Shown here: piece after piece, positions 49,224 to 58,713 of the stretch
How positions within the stretch are numbered: the first letter of the stretch is position 1
Layout: the number at the start of each line of letters is the position of its first letter
Origin: Pseudomonas moraviensis
GTDB lineage: Bacteria; Pseudomonadota; Gammaproteobacteria; Pseudomonadales; Pseudomonadaceae
Assembly (NCBI RefSeq): GCF_900105805.1
Contig: NZ_LT629788.1
Location: 4,510,501 to 4,574,500 of the forward strand
DNA: 64,000 bases
Direction of reading: 5' to 3'
Notes under the pieces: generated by a model
The model's database searches: none
Told to the model about the DNA's origin: nothing
What the model saw: the letters and a program-made list of their open reading frames with translations, nothing else
Program-made: the position numbers and the translations under genes

Positions 49224-50006
49224 TCAGAGCAGAAAGCTCAAACCCACGCAGAACAGCAAAGCGGCGAACAGCCTTTTCAGCAAGCGCGGCGACAACCTGT
49301 GCGCCAGACGCGCGCCGAGCCGGGCGAATACCATGCTGGTCAGGGCGATGCCCAACAATGCCGGCAAATACACAAAACCGAGACTATGGGCCGGCAGCAA
49401 CGGATCGTGCCACCCCAGAATCATGAAACTTGACGCACTCGCCAAAGCGATCGGCAGGCCACAGGCCGACGAGGTCGCCACGGCCTGCTGCATCGGCACG
49501 CTGCGCCAGGTCAGAAACGGCACCGTCAGCGAGCCGCCGCCAATACCGAAAATCGCCGAGGCCCAGCCAATCACCGTACCGGCCGCAGTCAGACCGAGCT
49601 TGCCCGGCACCGTTCGGCTGGCCTTGGGTTTGACGTCGAGCGCCAATTGCACGGCGATCACCAGAGCAAACACGCCGATGATCTTCTGCAGGTTCGGCCC
49701 CGAGATCGCTTCCGCGGTCAGCGCACCGAAACCGGCACCGAGCAGAATGCCCACGGTCATCCAGCGGAAAATCGCCCAACGTACCGCGCCACGGCGGTGA
49801 TGTTCACGCACGGCGTTGATCGAGGTGAAGATGATCGTCGCCAGCGACGTACCCACCGCCAGATGCGTGAGAATCGACTGATCGAAGCCTTGCAGGGTAA
49901 AGCTGAACACCAGCACCGGGACGATGATGATCCCGCCGCCGACGCCAAACAGCCCGGCGAGCACGCCCGCGCAGGCGCCGAGCGCCAGGTAGAGCAGAAA
50001 TTCCAT
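49224..50006 (-). CDS. TauE/SafE family sulfite exporter-type permease
   Basis: A 260-residue protein with about eight helices and the duplicated TauE/SafE glycine motifs (GVLAGLFGVGGGIIIVPVL near residues 14-32 and ASAIFGIGGGSLTVPFL near 150). The substrate is unknown; sulfite, sulfoacetate and other anions are used in the family. The start is placed at MEFLLYLALGACAG, because the frame upstream extends through a region without homology. It precedes lgt-thyA on the same strand. Confidence 0.85.
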   Translation of the reverse strand: MEFLLYLALGACAGVLAGLFGVGGGIIIVPVLVFSFTLQGFDQSILTHLAVGTSLATIIFTSINAVREHHRRGAVRWAIFRWMTVGILLGAGFGALTAEAISGPNLQKIIGVFALVIAVQLALDVKPKASRTVPGKLGLTAAGTVIGWASAIFGIGGGSLTVPFLTWRSVPMQQAVATSSACGLPIALASASSFMILGWHDPLLPAHSLGFVYLPALLGIALTSMVFARLGARLAHRLSPRLLKRLFAALLFCVGLSFLL

Positions 50007-50136
50007 GACCGTCTCCAGCACGCGTCGGCAAAACAGGACCGGCATGGTAACGGATGCGCAGCCTTCTGCTCCACTGGCGATGGATGCACGGACGCCGGAT
50101 GCGTAGAGTGGGCAAAAAACACACAAGGACCACCTT

Positions 50137-50883
50137 ATGTGCCTGATTGTTTTCGCTTGGCGCCCGGGCCATGCCCAGCCGCTGATCGTCGCGGCCAACC
50201 GCGACGAGTTCTACGCCCGCCCCAGCCTGCCATTGGCGCCGTGGCCGGAGGCGCCGCAGGTGCATGCCGGGCGCGATCTTGAGGCCGGCGGCACCTGGCT
50301 GGGGATCGGCGCCAACGGACGCTTCGCTGCACTGACCAATATTCGCGACCCGCAGCAGCCGCCCGCGACCAAATCCCGGGGCGAGCTGGTGGCACGCTTT
50401 CTCACGGGTGATCTTTCGATTGATGATTATTTGAGCGATGTAGTGGACCGTGCGGCGGAGTACGCCGGGTTCAACCTGCTGCTGGGCAATACCCATGAGC
50501 TTTGGCATTTCAATGCCCGGGCGTCCGAGCCGGTGATGCTCCAGCCCGGGGTTTATGGGCTATCCAATGCCGGGCTGGACACGCCGTGGCCAAAACTGCT
50601 CAAGGCCAAGGCGGCGTTGAGCGCAGTGCTGGACGATCCGCAGCCTGAACGATTGCTTGCCTTGTTGAGCGATGCGCAGCCCGCACCAGAAGCCGAGTTG
50701 CCGGATACCGGGGTGGGCATGGCGACGGAGTCATTGTTGTCGAGCGTGTTTATTGCCAGCCAGAGTTACGGCACGCGGGCGAGTACGGCGTTGGTTGTGC
50801 AGGCGGACGGGACGCGGCGAATGGTGGAGCGCAGTTTTGGGCCGTATGGCGGTCATCTAGGGGAAGTTGAGGTTTGTGTCTAA
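50137..50883 (+). CDS. NRDE (TANGO2) family protein
   Basis: A 248-residue protein starting MCLIVFAWRPGHAQPLIVAANRDEFYARP. The NRDE motif after an N-terminal Cys2 places it in the Ntn-hydrolase-like TANGO2 family. The eukaryotic member TANGO2 is linked to heme trafficking and lipid homeostasis; the bacterial function is unsettled. It is divergent from the TauE-type gene. Confidence 0.85.
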   Translation: MCLIVFAWRPGHAQPLIVAANRDEFYARPSLPLAPWPEAPQVHAGRDLEAGGTWLGIGANGRFAALTNIRDPQQPPATKSRGELVARFLTGDLSIDDYLSDVVDRAAEYAGFNLLLGNTHELWHFNARASEPVMLQPGVYGLSNAGLDTPWPKLLKAKAALSAVLDDPQPERLLALLSDAQPAPEAELPDTGVGMATESLLSSVFIASQSYGTRASTALVVQADGTRRMVERSFGPYGGHLGEVEVCV

Positions 50884-50890
50884 CAGCAGC

Positions 50891-51067
50891 CCCTCACCCC
50901 AGCCCTCTCCCGGAGGGAGAGGGAGCCGACCGAGGTGTCTTTGCGGTATACATCGACCTGAAAGATCGAGTCGATTGTGGATTCAGCAAAGCTCTTTCAG
51001 GTCGACGGAGTTCTGCAGCATCCCCCGATCAGTCCCCTCTCCCTCCGGAAGAGGGCTAGGGTGAGGG
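50891..51067. repeat. CTCACCCCAGCCCTCTCCC-type palindromic element, copy 2
   Basis: The ends match the element at 37466-37613 (CCCTCACCCCAGCCCTCTCC, and CCCTCTCCCTCCGGAAGAGG at the right). The core is longer and partly conserved (GTATACATCGACCTGAAAGA) and contains its own hairpin (ACCTGAAAGA with TCTTTCAGGT). It lies between the convergent NRDE and ptsP genes. Confidence 0.87.
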
Positions 51068-51078
51068 GCCTTTGATCT

Positions 51079-53358
51079 TTAGAGAGCCTTGTTCACTACA
51101 GGCGAATTCATCTTGGCCAACCCGAGATTCTTCAGCGCCAACTGCAGCGAGCTGTGGATAACCTGCGGGTTATCGATCTTCATCAGCTCGGCCAGCATCT
51201 CCTGCGCCTTGCTCAGGTTCACCTGGCGCAACATCCACTTCACCTTCGGCAGGTTGGTGGCGTTCATCGACAGACTGTCGAAGCCCATCGCCATCAACAG
51301 CACTGCTGCGGCCGGATCACCGGCCATCTCGCCGCAGATGCTCACCGGTTTGCCTTCGGCGTGCGCATCGGTGACCACGGTTTGCAGCGCTTGCAGCACT
51401 GCCGGGTGCAGGTAGTCGTAGAGGTCGGCGACGCGCGGGTTGTTGCGATCGACCGCCAGCAGATACTGGGTCAAATCGTTGGAGCCGACCGAGAGGAAGT
51501 CGACCATGCGCGCCAGTTCCTTGGTCTGGTACACCGCTGCCGGGATTTCGATCATCACGCCGATCGGCGGCATCGGCACGTCGGTGCCTTCGTCGCGCAC
51601 CTCGCCCCAGGCACGGTGGATCAGGTGCAGGGCTTCTTCGAGTTCATGGGTGCCGGAGATCATCGGCAGCAGAATCCGCAGGTTGTTCAGGCCTTCACTG
51701 GCCTTGAGCATCGCGCGGGTCTGCACCAGGAAGATTTCCGGGTGGTCAAGGGTGACGCGAATACCGCGCCAGCCGAGGAACGGGTTGTCTTCCTTGATCG
51801 GAAAGTACGACAGCGACTTGTCACCGCCGATGTCGAGGCTGCGCATGGTCACCGGTTGCGGGTGGAACGCGGCGAGCTGTTCGCGGTAGATCGCCAGCTG
51901 TTCCTTCTCGCTCGGGAAGCGCTGGTTGATCATGAACGGCACTTCGGTGCGGTACAGACCGACTCCCTCGGCGCCGCGCTTCTGCGCCCGCGCCACATCG
52001 GCGAGCAGGCCGGTGTTGACCCACAGCGGCATGCGGTGACCATCGAGGGTCACGCACGGCAGGTCGCGCAGGGTGTCGAGGCCCAGCGCCAGTTGTTTCT
52101 CTTCTTCGACGACTTCGGCGAACTGCTTGCGCAGCACTTCGCTGGGGTTGGTGTAGACCTCGCCTCGGGTGCCGTCGACGATCATTTCGATGCCGTCGAC
52201 CTTGGCGTACGGCAGGTCGACCAGACCCATGACGGTCGGAATGCCCATGGCCCGGGCCAGAATCGCAACGTGGGAGTTACCCGAACCGAGTACCGACACC
52301 AGGCCGACCAGCGTGCCTTCCGGCACCTCGCCGAGCATCGCCGGCGTCAGTTCTTCGCTGACCAGGATGGTTTTTTCCGGGTAGACCAGGTTCTGCTGGC
52401 GCTCTTCCTGCAGATAGGCGAGCAGACGGCGACCAAGGTCTTTGACGTCCGACGCACGCTCACGCAGGTAAGCGTCGTCCATCAATTCGAAGCGGTTGAC
52501 GTGTTCCGTGACCACCTGACGCAGCGCGCCCTGGGCCCATTGGCCGGTCTTGATCACGGTGGTGATTTCGCTGCCCAGCGAGGCATCGTCGAGCATCATC
52601 AGGTAGACGTCGAACAGCGCGCGCTCTTCCGGGCGCAGCTGGGTCGCCAGTTTGGCGGACAACGCGCGCATGTCGGCGCGCACGCCTTCGATGGCGGTCT
52701 TGAACAGCGCCAGCTCAGCGTTGATGTCGGTGATGGTCTTGTCCGGCACCACGTCCAGGTCGGCCGGCGGCAGCATGACCACTGCGGTACCGACAGCAGC
52801 ACCCGGCGAGCCCGGCACGCCGACGAACTTGGCTTCCTGAATGCCCTTGCCCTGCCGGCCCAGACCACGGATCGAACCGGTGGCCTCGGCATGGGCGATA
52901 ACGCCGGCGAGCTGCGCGCTCATGGTCACGAGGAAGGCTTCTTCACCTTCGTCGAACTGGCGGCGCTCTTTCTGCTGGATGACCAACACGCCGACGACGC
53001 GGCGGTGGTGAATGATCGGAGCACCGAGGAACGAAGCGTAACGCTCTTCACCGGTCTCGGCGAAGTAGCGATAGCGCGGGTGAACCGAGGCGTTTTCGAG
53101 GTTCAGGGGTTCTTCACGCGTGCCGACCAGACCGACCAGACCCTCGTTGGGGGCCATGCTGACCTTGCCGATCGAGCGCTTGTTCAAGCCCTCGGTGGCC
53201 ATCAGGACGAAGCGATTGGTTTCCGGGTCAAGCAGGTAGACCGAGCAGACCTGGCTGCCCATGGCCTCTTTGACGCGCAACACAATAATCCCCAACGCCG
53301 CCTTGAGATCCTTGGCGGAGTTAACTTCCTGGACGATCTTGCGCAGCGTATTGAGCAT
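51079..53358 (-). CDS. ptsP: PTS enzyme I-Ntr (PEP-protein phosphotransferase PtsP)
   Basis: PtsP starts the nitrogen-related phosphotransfer chain to NPr and EIIA-Ntr. The 759-residue protein has an N-terminal GAF domain (about residues 1-155), the EI domain with the phosphorylated His in GSGNSHVAILARAMGIPTVMG, and a PEP-binding barrel with GADGVGLYRTE-like (GAEGVGLYRTEVPFM) and SICGEMAGDP. Length and domain order fit EI-Ntr. It follows rppH by 22 bp on the same strand. Confidence 0.95.
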   Translation of the reverse strand: MLNTLRKIVQEVNSAKDLKAALGIIVLRVKEAMGSQVCSVYLLDPETNRFVLMATEGLNKRSIGKVSMAPNEGLVGLVGTREEPLNLENASVHPRYRYFAETGEERYASFLGAPIIHHRRVVGVLVIQQKERRQFDEGEEAFLVTMSAQLAGVIAHAEATGSIRGLGRQGKGIQEAKFVGVPGSPGAAVGTAVVMLPPADLDVVPDKTITDINAELALFKTAIEGVRADMRALSAKLATQLRPEERALFDVYLMMLDDASLGSEITTVIKTGQWAQGALRQVVTEHVNRFELMDDAYLRERASDVKDLGRRLLAYLQEERQQNLVYPEKTILVSEELTPAMLGEVPEGTLVGLVSVLGSGNSHVAILARAMGIPTVMGLVDLPYAKVDGIEMIVDGTRGEVYTNPSEVLRKQFAEVVEEEKQLALGLDTLRDLPCVTLDGHRMPLWVNTGLLADVARAQKRGAEGVGLYRTEVPFMINQRFPSEKEQLAIYREQLAAFHPQPVTMRSLDIGGDKSLSYFPIKEDNPFLGWRGIRVTLDHPEIFLVQTRAMLKASEGLNNLRILLPMISGTHELEEALHLIHRAWGEVRDEGTDVPMPPIGVMIEIPAAVYQTKELARMVDFLSVGSNDLTQYLLAVDRNNPRVADLYDYLHPAVLQALQTVVTDAHAEGKPVSICGEMAGDPAAAVLLMAMGFDSLSMNATNLPKVKWMLRQVNLSKAQEMLAELMKIDNPQVIHSSLQLALKNLGLAKMNSPVVNKAL

Positions 53359-53380
53359 GGCTCGGGGTCGAACTCCGTCG

Positions 53381-53860
53381 TCAGTCGCGCGCTAAAAGGC
53401 GCGGGGCAAGCTCTTTGAGAGCGCGTCGATACACCTCGCGCTTGAATGTCACCACCTGGCCCAACGGATACCAATAGCTGACCCAGCGCCAGCCATCGAA
53501 CTCCGGTTTACCGGTCAGATCCATCCGCACCCGCTGCTCGTTGGAGATCAGGCGCAGGAGGAACCATTTCTGTTTCTGGCCGATGCACAACGGTTGGCTG
53601 TGGGTACGCACCAGGCGTTGCGGCAAACGATAGCGCAACCAGCCTCGGGTACAGGCCAGTATTTCAACATCTTCACGTTCCAGGCCAACTTCTTCGTTCA
53701 GCTCGCGGTACAAGGCGTCTTCCGGCGTCTCCTCGGGGTTGATCCCCCCTTGCGGAAACTGCCAGGCGTCCTGATTGATACGGCGAGCCCATAGCACCTG
53801 GCCGGCGTCATTCGTCAGAATGATCCCGACATTGGGGCGGAAACCATCGGGGTCGATCAC
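53381..53860 (-). CDS. rppH: RNA pyrophosphohydrolase (Nudix)
   Basis: RppH removes pyrophosphate from 5'-triphosphate RNA and triggers mRNA decay. The 159-residue protein has [54 protein letters not shown], which contains the Nudix box ([22 protein letters not shown]). I choose the GTG at 53860, preceded by a GAGG site, because family homology starts at [12 protein letters not shown] longer in-frame reading adds 20 unlikely residues. It forms an operon with ptsP, the standard arrangement. Confidence 0.94.
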
Positions 53861-54003
53861 GGCAACAACCTCGCAAACGCATGTCGCCGCATTGTTCCAC
53901 AAAGCTTGATCAGGCGGCAACGAAGGTTCCTACCTTATGTGCACTCTTGTGAAAAGACCGTATTCTTGTCGCCTTTTTACTGACTTTTCAGCGGGTAACT
54001 GCA

Positions 54004-54660
54004 ATGCGCCTGGCTCTATTCGATTTGGACAACACCCTTCTGGGCGGCGACAGCGATCACGCCTGGGGCGATTATCTGTGCGAGCGCGGCTTCCTCGACC
54101 CGATCGCCTACAAGGCGCGCAACGACGAGTTCTATCAGGATTACCTGGCCGGCAAGCTGGACAACGCCGCGTACCTGAACTTCTGCCTGGAGATTCTTGG
54201 CCGCACGGAAATGTCTGTGCTTGACGCCTGGCACAGCGATTACATGCGCGACTGCATCGAGCCGATCGTCCTGCCCAAGGCTCTGGATCTGCTGAAAAAG
54301 CACCGCGATGCCGGCGACAAACTGGTGATCATCACCGCCACCAACCGTTTCGTCACGGCGCCGATCGCCGTGCGTCTGGGCGTAGAAACCCTGATCGCCA
54401 CCGAATGCGAGATGGTTGATGGCCGCTACAGCGGGCGCAGCACCGATATCCCATGCTTCCGTGAAGGCAAGGTCACGCGCCTGAATCGGTGGCTGGAGGA
54501 GACTGGTTATTCGCTGGAGGGCAGCTATTTCTATAGCGACTCGATGAATGATCTGCCGCTGCTGGAGCAGGTGGCGAATCCGGTGGCGGTGGATCCGGAT
54601 CCGAATTTGCGCGCCGAGGCCGAGAAGCGTGGCTGGCCGGTGATTTCGTTGCGCGGCTGA
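54004..54660 (+). CDS. HAD-IB family phosphatase (SerB-like)
   Basis: A 218-residue HAD phosphatase with motif I DLDNTLL (Asp7, Asp9), motif II in IITATNRF, and motif III/IV SYFYSDSMNDLPLLEQVANPVAVDPD. SerB-like subclass IB caps are consistent with the helical insert at residues 20-85. The substrate is not identifiable; an orthologue beside rppH in other pseudomonads has been discussed as a histidinol-phosphate phosphatase, which I could not check. It is divergent from rppH. Confidence 0.85.
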   Translation: MRLALFDLDNTLLGGDSDHAWGDYLCERGFLDPIAYKARNDEFYQDYLAGKLDNAAYLNFCLEILGRTEMSVLDAWHSDYMRDCIEPIVLPKALDLLKKHRDAGDKLVIITATNRFVTAPIAVRLGVETLIATECEMVDGRYSGRSTDIPCFREGKVTRLNRWLEETGYSLEGSYFYSDSMNDLPLLEQVANPVAVDPDPNLRAEAEKRGWPVISLRG

Positions 54661-54667
54661 TATTGCT

Positions 54668-54731
54668 ATCGCGAGCAGGCTCACTCCTGCATTTGGAATG
54701 CGTTCCCTGTAGGAGTGAGCCTGCTCGCGAT
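54668..54731. repeat. REP inverted pair, GTAGGAGTGAGCC type
   Basis: ATCGCGAGCAGGCTCACTCC (one change, TGCA for TACA) and its inverted copy around a short spacer, eight bases after the HAD gene stop and convergent with DUF2269. Confidence 0.92.
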
Positions 54732-54753
54732 CGGGTCGACGCGGTCGCAAACC

Positions 54754-55167
54754 TTAAACCGGCTTGGCCCCCATCAACGCCGCTATGGCGACAAACCCGA
54801 CGCCGCTGACAATCGCCAGCGCCAGATTGAATGTGCGGTTACCCCGCCCGGTTGTCCAGAGCCGATCCAGCCGAACCAGCAGCCAGACCGCACTGAGCGT
54901 GGCCACGGCATAGATCACGCTGGATCCCAGAATCCACAATTGTCCCAAGGGCCAGCCAATCAGGTGCACCAGCCACCAGCCGGTGAACGGCATGCTGAGC
55001 ATGCCGATCAGCATCAGGCACCAGATGAACAGCCACGGCCGGCGCATCGTGCTGGCCGGGCCTTCGCTGCGATTGCGCCAGGTCAGGAAGGCGAGCCCCA
55101 GCCCACTCGCGAGGATGACCACGGTCGCTGCGACGTGAAGGACTTTCAGGGTGGTCAGGGTTTCCAT
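54754..55167 (-). CDS. DUF2269 family membrane protein
   Basis: A 137-residue protein with four predicted membrane helices (about residues 7-27, 45-70, 77-100 and 112-132) and the N-terminal LKVLHVAATVVILASGLGLAFL. It matches DUF2269, an uncharacterised integral membrane family. It follows ilvA by 41 bp on the same strand. Confidence 0.8.
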   Translation of the reverse strand: METLTTLKVLHVAATVVILASGLGLAFLTWRNRSEGPASTMRRPWLFIWCLMLIGMLSMPFTGWWLVHLIGWPLGQLWILGSSVIYAVATLSAVWLLVRLDRLWTTGRGNRTFNLALAIVSGVGFVAIAALMGAKPV

Positions 55168-55208
55168 GTCGTTCTCTTCCGTAGGTCCATGCCCATCAGC
55201 GTAGCCGT

Positions 55209-56723
55209 TCAGCCGAGAAACAGCTGATAGGCCGGATTGTCGCTTTCGTCCCAGTACGGGTAGCCGATTTCCGCCAGCGCCGCGGGCACCAGATGACGCT
55301 CGTCATGGGGCACTTGCAGGCCGGCGACCACACGGCCGTCCGCCGCGCCGTGGTTGCGGTAGTGGAACATCGAGATGTTCCAGCGCCCGCCGAGCTTGTT
55401 GAGGAAGTTGAACAGCGCCCCCGGCCGTTCCGGGAATTCGAAGCGCAGCACCACTTCATCGACCACCTGCGCGGCGCGGCCACCAACCATGTGGCGGATG
55501 TGCAGCTTGGCCAGTTCATTGTCGGTCAGGTCGATAACCGGGAAACCCTGCTCGGTCAGGCTCGCCAGCAAGGCGCTGCGCGGGTCGTTGTCAGGATGGG
55601 TCTGCACGCCGACGAAGATGTGCGCTTCGCTACCGGTGTTGTAGCGGTAATTGAACTCGGTGATCTGGCGCTTGCCGATGGCTTCACAGAACGCCTTGAA
55701 GCTGCCTGCCTGCTCGGGAATGGTCACGGCGATGATCGCCTCGCGACCTTCGCCCAGCTCGGCGCGCTCGGCAACGTGGCGCAAGCGGTCGAAGTTGACG
55801 TTGGCGCCAGAGTCGATGGCGACGAATGTCTGGCCGCTGACGCCGCGCTGCTCGACGTATTTCTTGATCCCGGCCACGCCCAGCGCGCCGGCAGGTTCGG
55901 TGATCGAACGGGTATCGTCGTAGATATCCTTGATTGCCGCGCAGATCTCGTCGGTGCTGACAGTGATCACTTCATCGACGTAATCCTTGCAGATCTCAAA
56001 GGTATGCTGGCCGATCTGCGCCACCGCCACGCCGTCGGCAAAGATGCCCACGGCCGGCAGCACCACGCGCTCGCCCGCTGCCATCGCGGCCTGCAGACAG
56101 TTGGAATCGTCCGGCTCGACGCCAATCACCTTGATGTCGGGCCGCAGGTATTTCACGTACGCCGCGATACCGGCGATCAGCCCGCCGCCGCCGACCGGGA
56201 CGAAAATCGCGTCCAGCGGCTGCGGGTGCTGACGGAGAATTTCCATGGCCACGGTGCCCTGCCCGGCAATGGTGTGCGGATCGTCGTACGGATGGATGTA
56301 GACGTAGCCTTTTTCATCGACCAGTTTCAGCGAATAGGCCAGCGCTTCCGGGAACGAATCGCCGTGCAGCACCACTTTGCCGCCGCGCGAACGCACGCCT
56401 TCGACTTTGATTTCCGGGGTGGTCTTGGGCATGACGATGGTGGCTTTGACGCCCAGCACTTTCGCCGCCAGGGCCAGACCCTGCGCATGGTTGCCCGCCG
56501 ACGCGGTGACCACGCCACGGGCGCGCTCTTCGTCGCTGAGTTGCGTCAACTTGTTGTAGGCACCGCGAATCTTGAACGAGAACACTGGCTGCAAGTCTTC
56601 GCGCTTGAGCCAGATGTCGTTGCCCAGTCGCTCGGAGAGCTGGCGAGCGTTCTGCAGCGGGGTTTCTACGGCAACGTCATAAACGCGCGAGGTGAGGATC
56701 TTTTTGACGTACTGTTCGAGCAT
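55209..56723 (-). CDS. ilvA: Biosynthetic threonine ammonia-lyase
   Basis: IlvA deaminates threonine to 2-oxobutyrate, the first step of isoleucine synthesis. The 504-residue PLP enzyme has the Schiff-base Lys in VFSFKIRGAYN, the PLP phosphate-binding PVGGGGLIAGIAAYVK and two C-terminal ACT-like regulatory domains (about residues 330-504, including VQTHPDNDPRS and NISMFHYRNHG) that bind isoleucine and valine. Length fits the biosynthetic, not catabolic, form. It is divergent from rpiA. Confidence 0.96.
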   Translation of the reverse strand: MLEQYVKKILTSRVYDVAVETPLQNARQLSERLGNDIWLKREDLQPVFSFKIRGAYNKLTQLSDEERARGVVTASAGNHAQGLALAAKVLGVKATIVMPKTTPEIKVEGVRSRGGKVVLHGDSFPEALAYSLKLVDEKGYVYIHPYDDPHTIAGQGTVAMEILRQHPQPLDAIFVPVGGGGLIAGIAAYVKYLRPDIKVIGVEPDDSNCLQAAMAAGERVVLPAVGIFADGVAVAQIGQHTFEICKDYVDEVITVSTDEICAAIKDIYDDTRSITEPAGALGVAGIKKYVEQRGVSGQTFVAIDSGANVNFDRLRHVAERAELGEGREAIIAVTIPEQAGSFKAFCEAIGKRQITEFNYRYNTGSEAHIFVGVQTHPDNDPRSALLASLTEQGFPVIDLTDNELAKLHIRHMVGGRAAQVVDEVVLRFEFPERPGALFNFLNKLGGRWNISMFHYRNHGAADGRVVAGLQVPHDERHLVPAALAEIGYPYWDESDNPAYQLFLG

Positions 56724-56870
56724 CGGAAAGCATCACTGAGCGGGTTGGGCAGGGCCAAGGAGTCTAACCCGGCTTTCGGGCGCACGACCACACGAATCCA
56801 GAGGTTTTAGCCACGCTTGCGGCTATAATGCCGGCCTTTCTGCCCACCCCTTGCCCGCTTCGGAGCCCGC

Positions 56871-57545
56871 ATGACCCAGGATCAACTCAAACAGGCCGTG
56901 GCCCAGGCCGCCGTCGACTTCATCCTGCCGAAACTCGACGACAAGAGCATCGTCGGCGTCGGCACCGGCTCCACCGCCAACTGCTTCATCGATGCCCTGG
57001 CCCAGCACAAGGGCGCGTTCGATGGTGCGGTCGCCAGCTCCGAAGCCACCGCCGCGCGCCTCAAGGGCCACGGGATTCCGGTGTATGAGCTGAACACTGT
57101 CAGCGATCTGGAGTTCTACGTCGACGGCGCCGACGAAAGCGATGCGCACCTGAACCTGATCAAGGGCGGCGGCGCGGCCCTGACCCGCGAAAAGATCGTT
57201 GCCGCCGTGGCCAAGACCTTCATCTGCATCGCCGACGCCAGCAAACTGGTGCCGGTGCTCGGTGAGTTCCCGCTGCCGGTGGAAGTGATCCCGATGGCCC
57301 GCAGCCACGTTGCCCGCCAACTGGTCAAGCTCGGTGGCGACCCGGTGTACCGCGAAGGCGTGCTGACCGACAACGGCAATATCATCCTCGACGTATTCAA
57401 CCTGCAGATCACCAACCCGGTGGAACTGGAAGCGCAGATCAACGCCATCGTCGGCGTGGTCACCAACGGCCTGTTCGCCGCACGCCCGGCGGATCTGTTG
57501 TTGCTGGGCACGAGTGAAGGTGTGAAGACTCTGAAGGCTGAGTAA
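56871..57545 (+). CDS. rpiA: Ribose-5-phosphate isomerase A
   Basis: RpiA interconverts ribose- and ribulose-5-phosphate. The 224-residue enzyme has GVGTGSTANCFIDAL (phosphate binding), YVDGADESDAHLNLIKGGGAALTREK with catalytic Asp and Lys, and the C-terminal GLFAARPADLLLLGTSEGVK. The start MTQDQLKQAVAQAAVDFILP is clear. It is monocistronic and ends in a REP pair. Confidence 0.96.
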   Translation: MTQDQLKQAVAQAAVDFILPKLDDKSIVGVGTGSTANCFIDALAQHKGAFDGAVASSEATAARLKGHGIPVYELNTVSDLEFYVDGADESDAHLNLIKGGGAALTREKIVAAVAKTFICIADASKLVPVLGEFPLPVEVIPMARSHVARQLVKLGGDPVYREGVLTDNGNIILDVFNLQITNPVELEAQINAIVGVVTNGLFAARPADLLLLGTSEGVKTLKAE

Positions 57546-57571
57546 ATACTCTTCAGGCGCTGAAATCCCCC

Positions 57572-57661
57572 TGTAGGAGTGAGCCTGCTCGCGATAGCGG
57601 TCTGTCAGTTGATATTAATGTTGACTGACAGACCGCTATCGCGAGCAGGCTCACTCCTACA
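57572..57661. repeat. REP inverted pair, GTAGGAGTGAGCC type, extended arms
   Basis: Arms starting TGTAGGAGTGAGCC extend through GATAGCGGTCTGTCAGT, with matching ACTGACAGACCGCTATC, giving an almost continuous ~38-bp stem. It lies between convergent rpiA and the SdiA-regulated-type gene. Confidence 0.93.
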
Positions 57662-57678
57662 GGGTTTTGTGGTGATGG

Positions 57679-58596
57679 TTAGTCTGAAGTTGGCTTTTTG
57701 AAGACGTAGAAAAGATTCGGCTCGCTCACCAGATACAACGTGCCGTCATCATCCATCGCAATCCCCTCCGCCTGCGGCACGGTTTTCTGCAAACCCTGGC
57801 GTCCGCCGCTGATCGACATGGTGCTCAACGGCCGGCCGTCGACATCCAGTTCGATAATCAAGCGCGACTCGTCCGACAGCGCCAGCAAGTGCCCGCTGCG
57901 TTCGTCGTACTGCAGACTCGACAGGTCACGCACGAACATCCCGGCATCGCGCTTGGGGTTGTTGATCACGTGCACGGCGTAGGTCTTGTCCGGTTTGAAA
58001 TGCGGAAAACCGTGGACCTCATAGATCAGCATGGGGTCGCGTTCTTTCGCCACGAACAGGCGTTTGCCCACCGAGTCGTAAGCCAGCCCCTCGAAACCCT
58101 TGTTGCTGGCCATGTGCACGCCCAAGGTCATCTGCTCGGCATCTTCGGCGTCGAGGAACGTGGTGTCGGCGTCGAGGTGGATCTTGATCAGGCGCTGCTG
58201 GCGCTCGTCGGTGATGACGTAGGTGTCGGCACTGATGTATTCGACCGCTTCAGGATCGCCGAACCCGACCAAAGCAATGCGCCGCAGGACCTTGCCTTCC
58301 AGCGACAGCTCGATCAGTTCGGAATTCTTGTTGGTCACGGTGAACAGGCTTTTGCGCACCGGATCGTAGGTCAGCGCCGAAACGTCATCGTCGAGCCCGT
58401 CGATTGGCCGCGCTTCGATCGTCACGCGATATTGATCCAGACCGATCGCCTCGCTGCTCAACGGCTGCCACAGGGTGTGCAGGTTGAACCAGGCGCGCTC
58501 GAACAGGCGCAGGTACTGGCCGATCGCGAGCAACGCGACCAGAGCAATCATCAACAGGACAAGAATCAACGGTTTGGGACGGGCAAGTCGACGCAT
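57679..58596 (-). CDS. SdiA-regulated domain protein, paralog A
   Basis: A 305-residue protein with an N-terminal membrane anchor (about residues 8-30: ILVLLMIALVALLAIGQYL) and a beta-propeller-like SdiA-regulated domain. Repeated blade-like motifs end in QAEGIAMDDDGTLYLVSEPNLFYVFKK. It belongs with YjiK-type proteins of unknown function. A closely similar gene lies directly upstream (paralog B), which indicates a tandem duplication. Confidence 0.82.
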   Translation of the reverse strand: MRRLARPKPLILVLLMIALVALLAIGQYLRLFERAWFNLHTLWQPLSSEAIGLDQYRVTIEARPIDGLDDDVSALTYDPVRKSLFTVTNKNSELIELSLEGKVLRRIALVGFGDPEAVEYISADTYVITDERQQRLIKIHLDADTTFLDAEDAEQMTLGVHMASNKGFEGLAYDSVGKRLFVAKERDPMLIYEVHGFPHFKPDKTYAVHVINNPKRDAGMFVRDLSSLQYDERSGHLLALSDESRLIIELDVDGRPLSTMSISGGRQGLQKTVPQAEGIAMDDDGTLYLVSEPNLFYVFKKPTSD

Positions 58597-58713
58597 TCAG
58601 GCAGGCTCGGATTCAAGACAGGCCGATGAAATATCACGCCCGTCTGAATTGAAGCTTAATGGCCAGTTGCCTGCCAGGACAACCACACGATTCCGCGTTT
58701 GTCGTAGGGAAAA

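Noticed and set aside
51154..53418. A 754-codon open frame on the plus strand opposite ptsP, and similar long antisense frames at 2087-3595, 38486-40531, 40528-42225 and 54-61 kb
   Set aside because: All are antisense to clear genes and show the same low-information composition. No ribosome binding site or homology was recognised.
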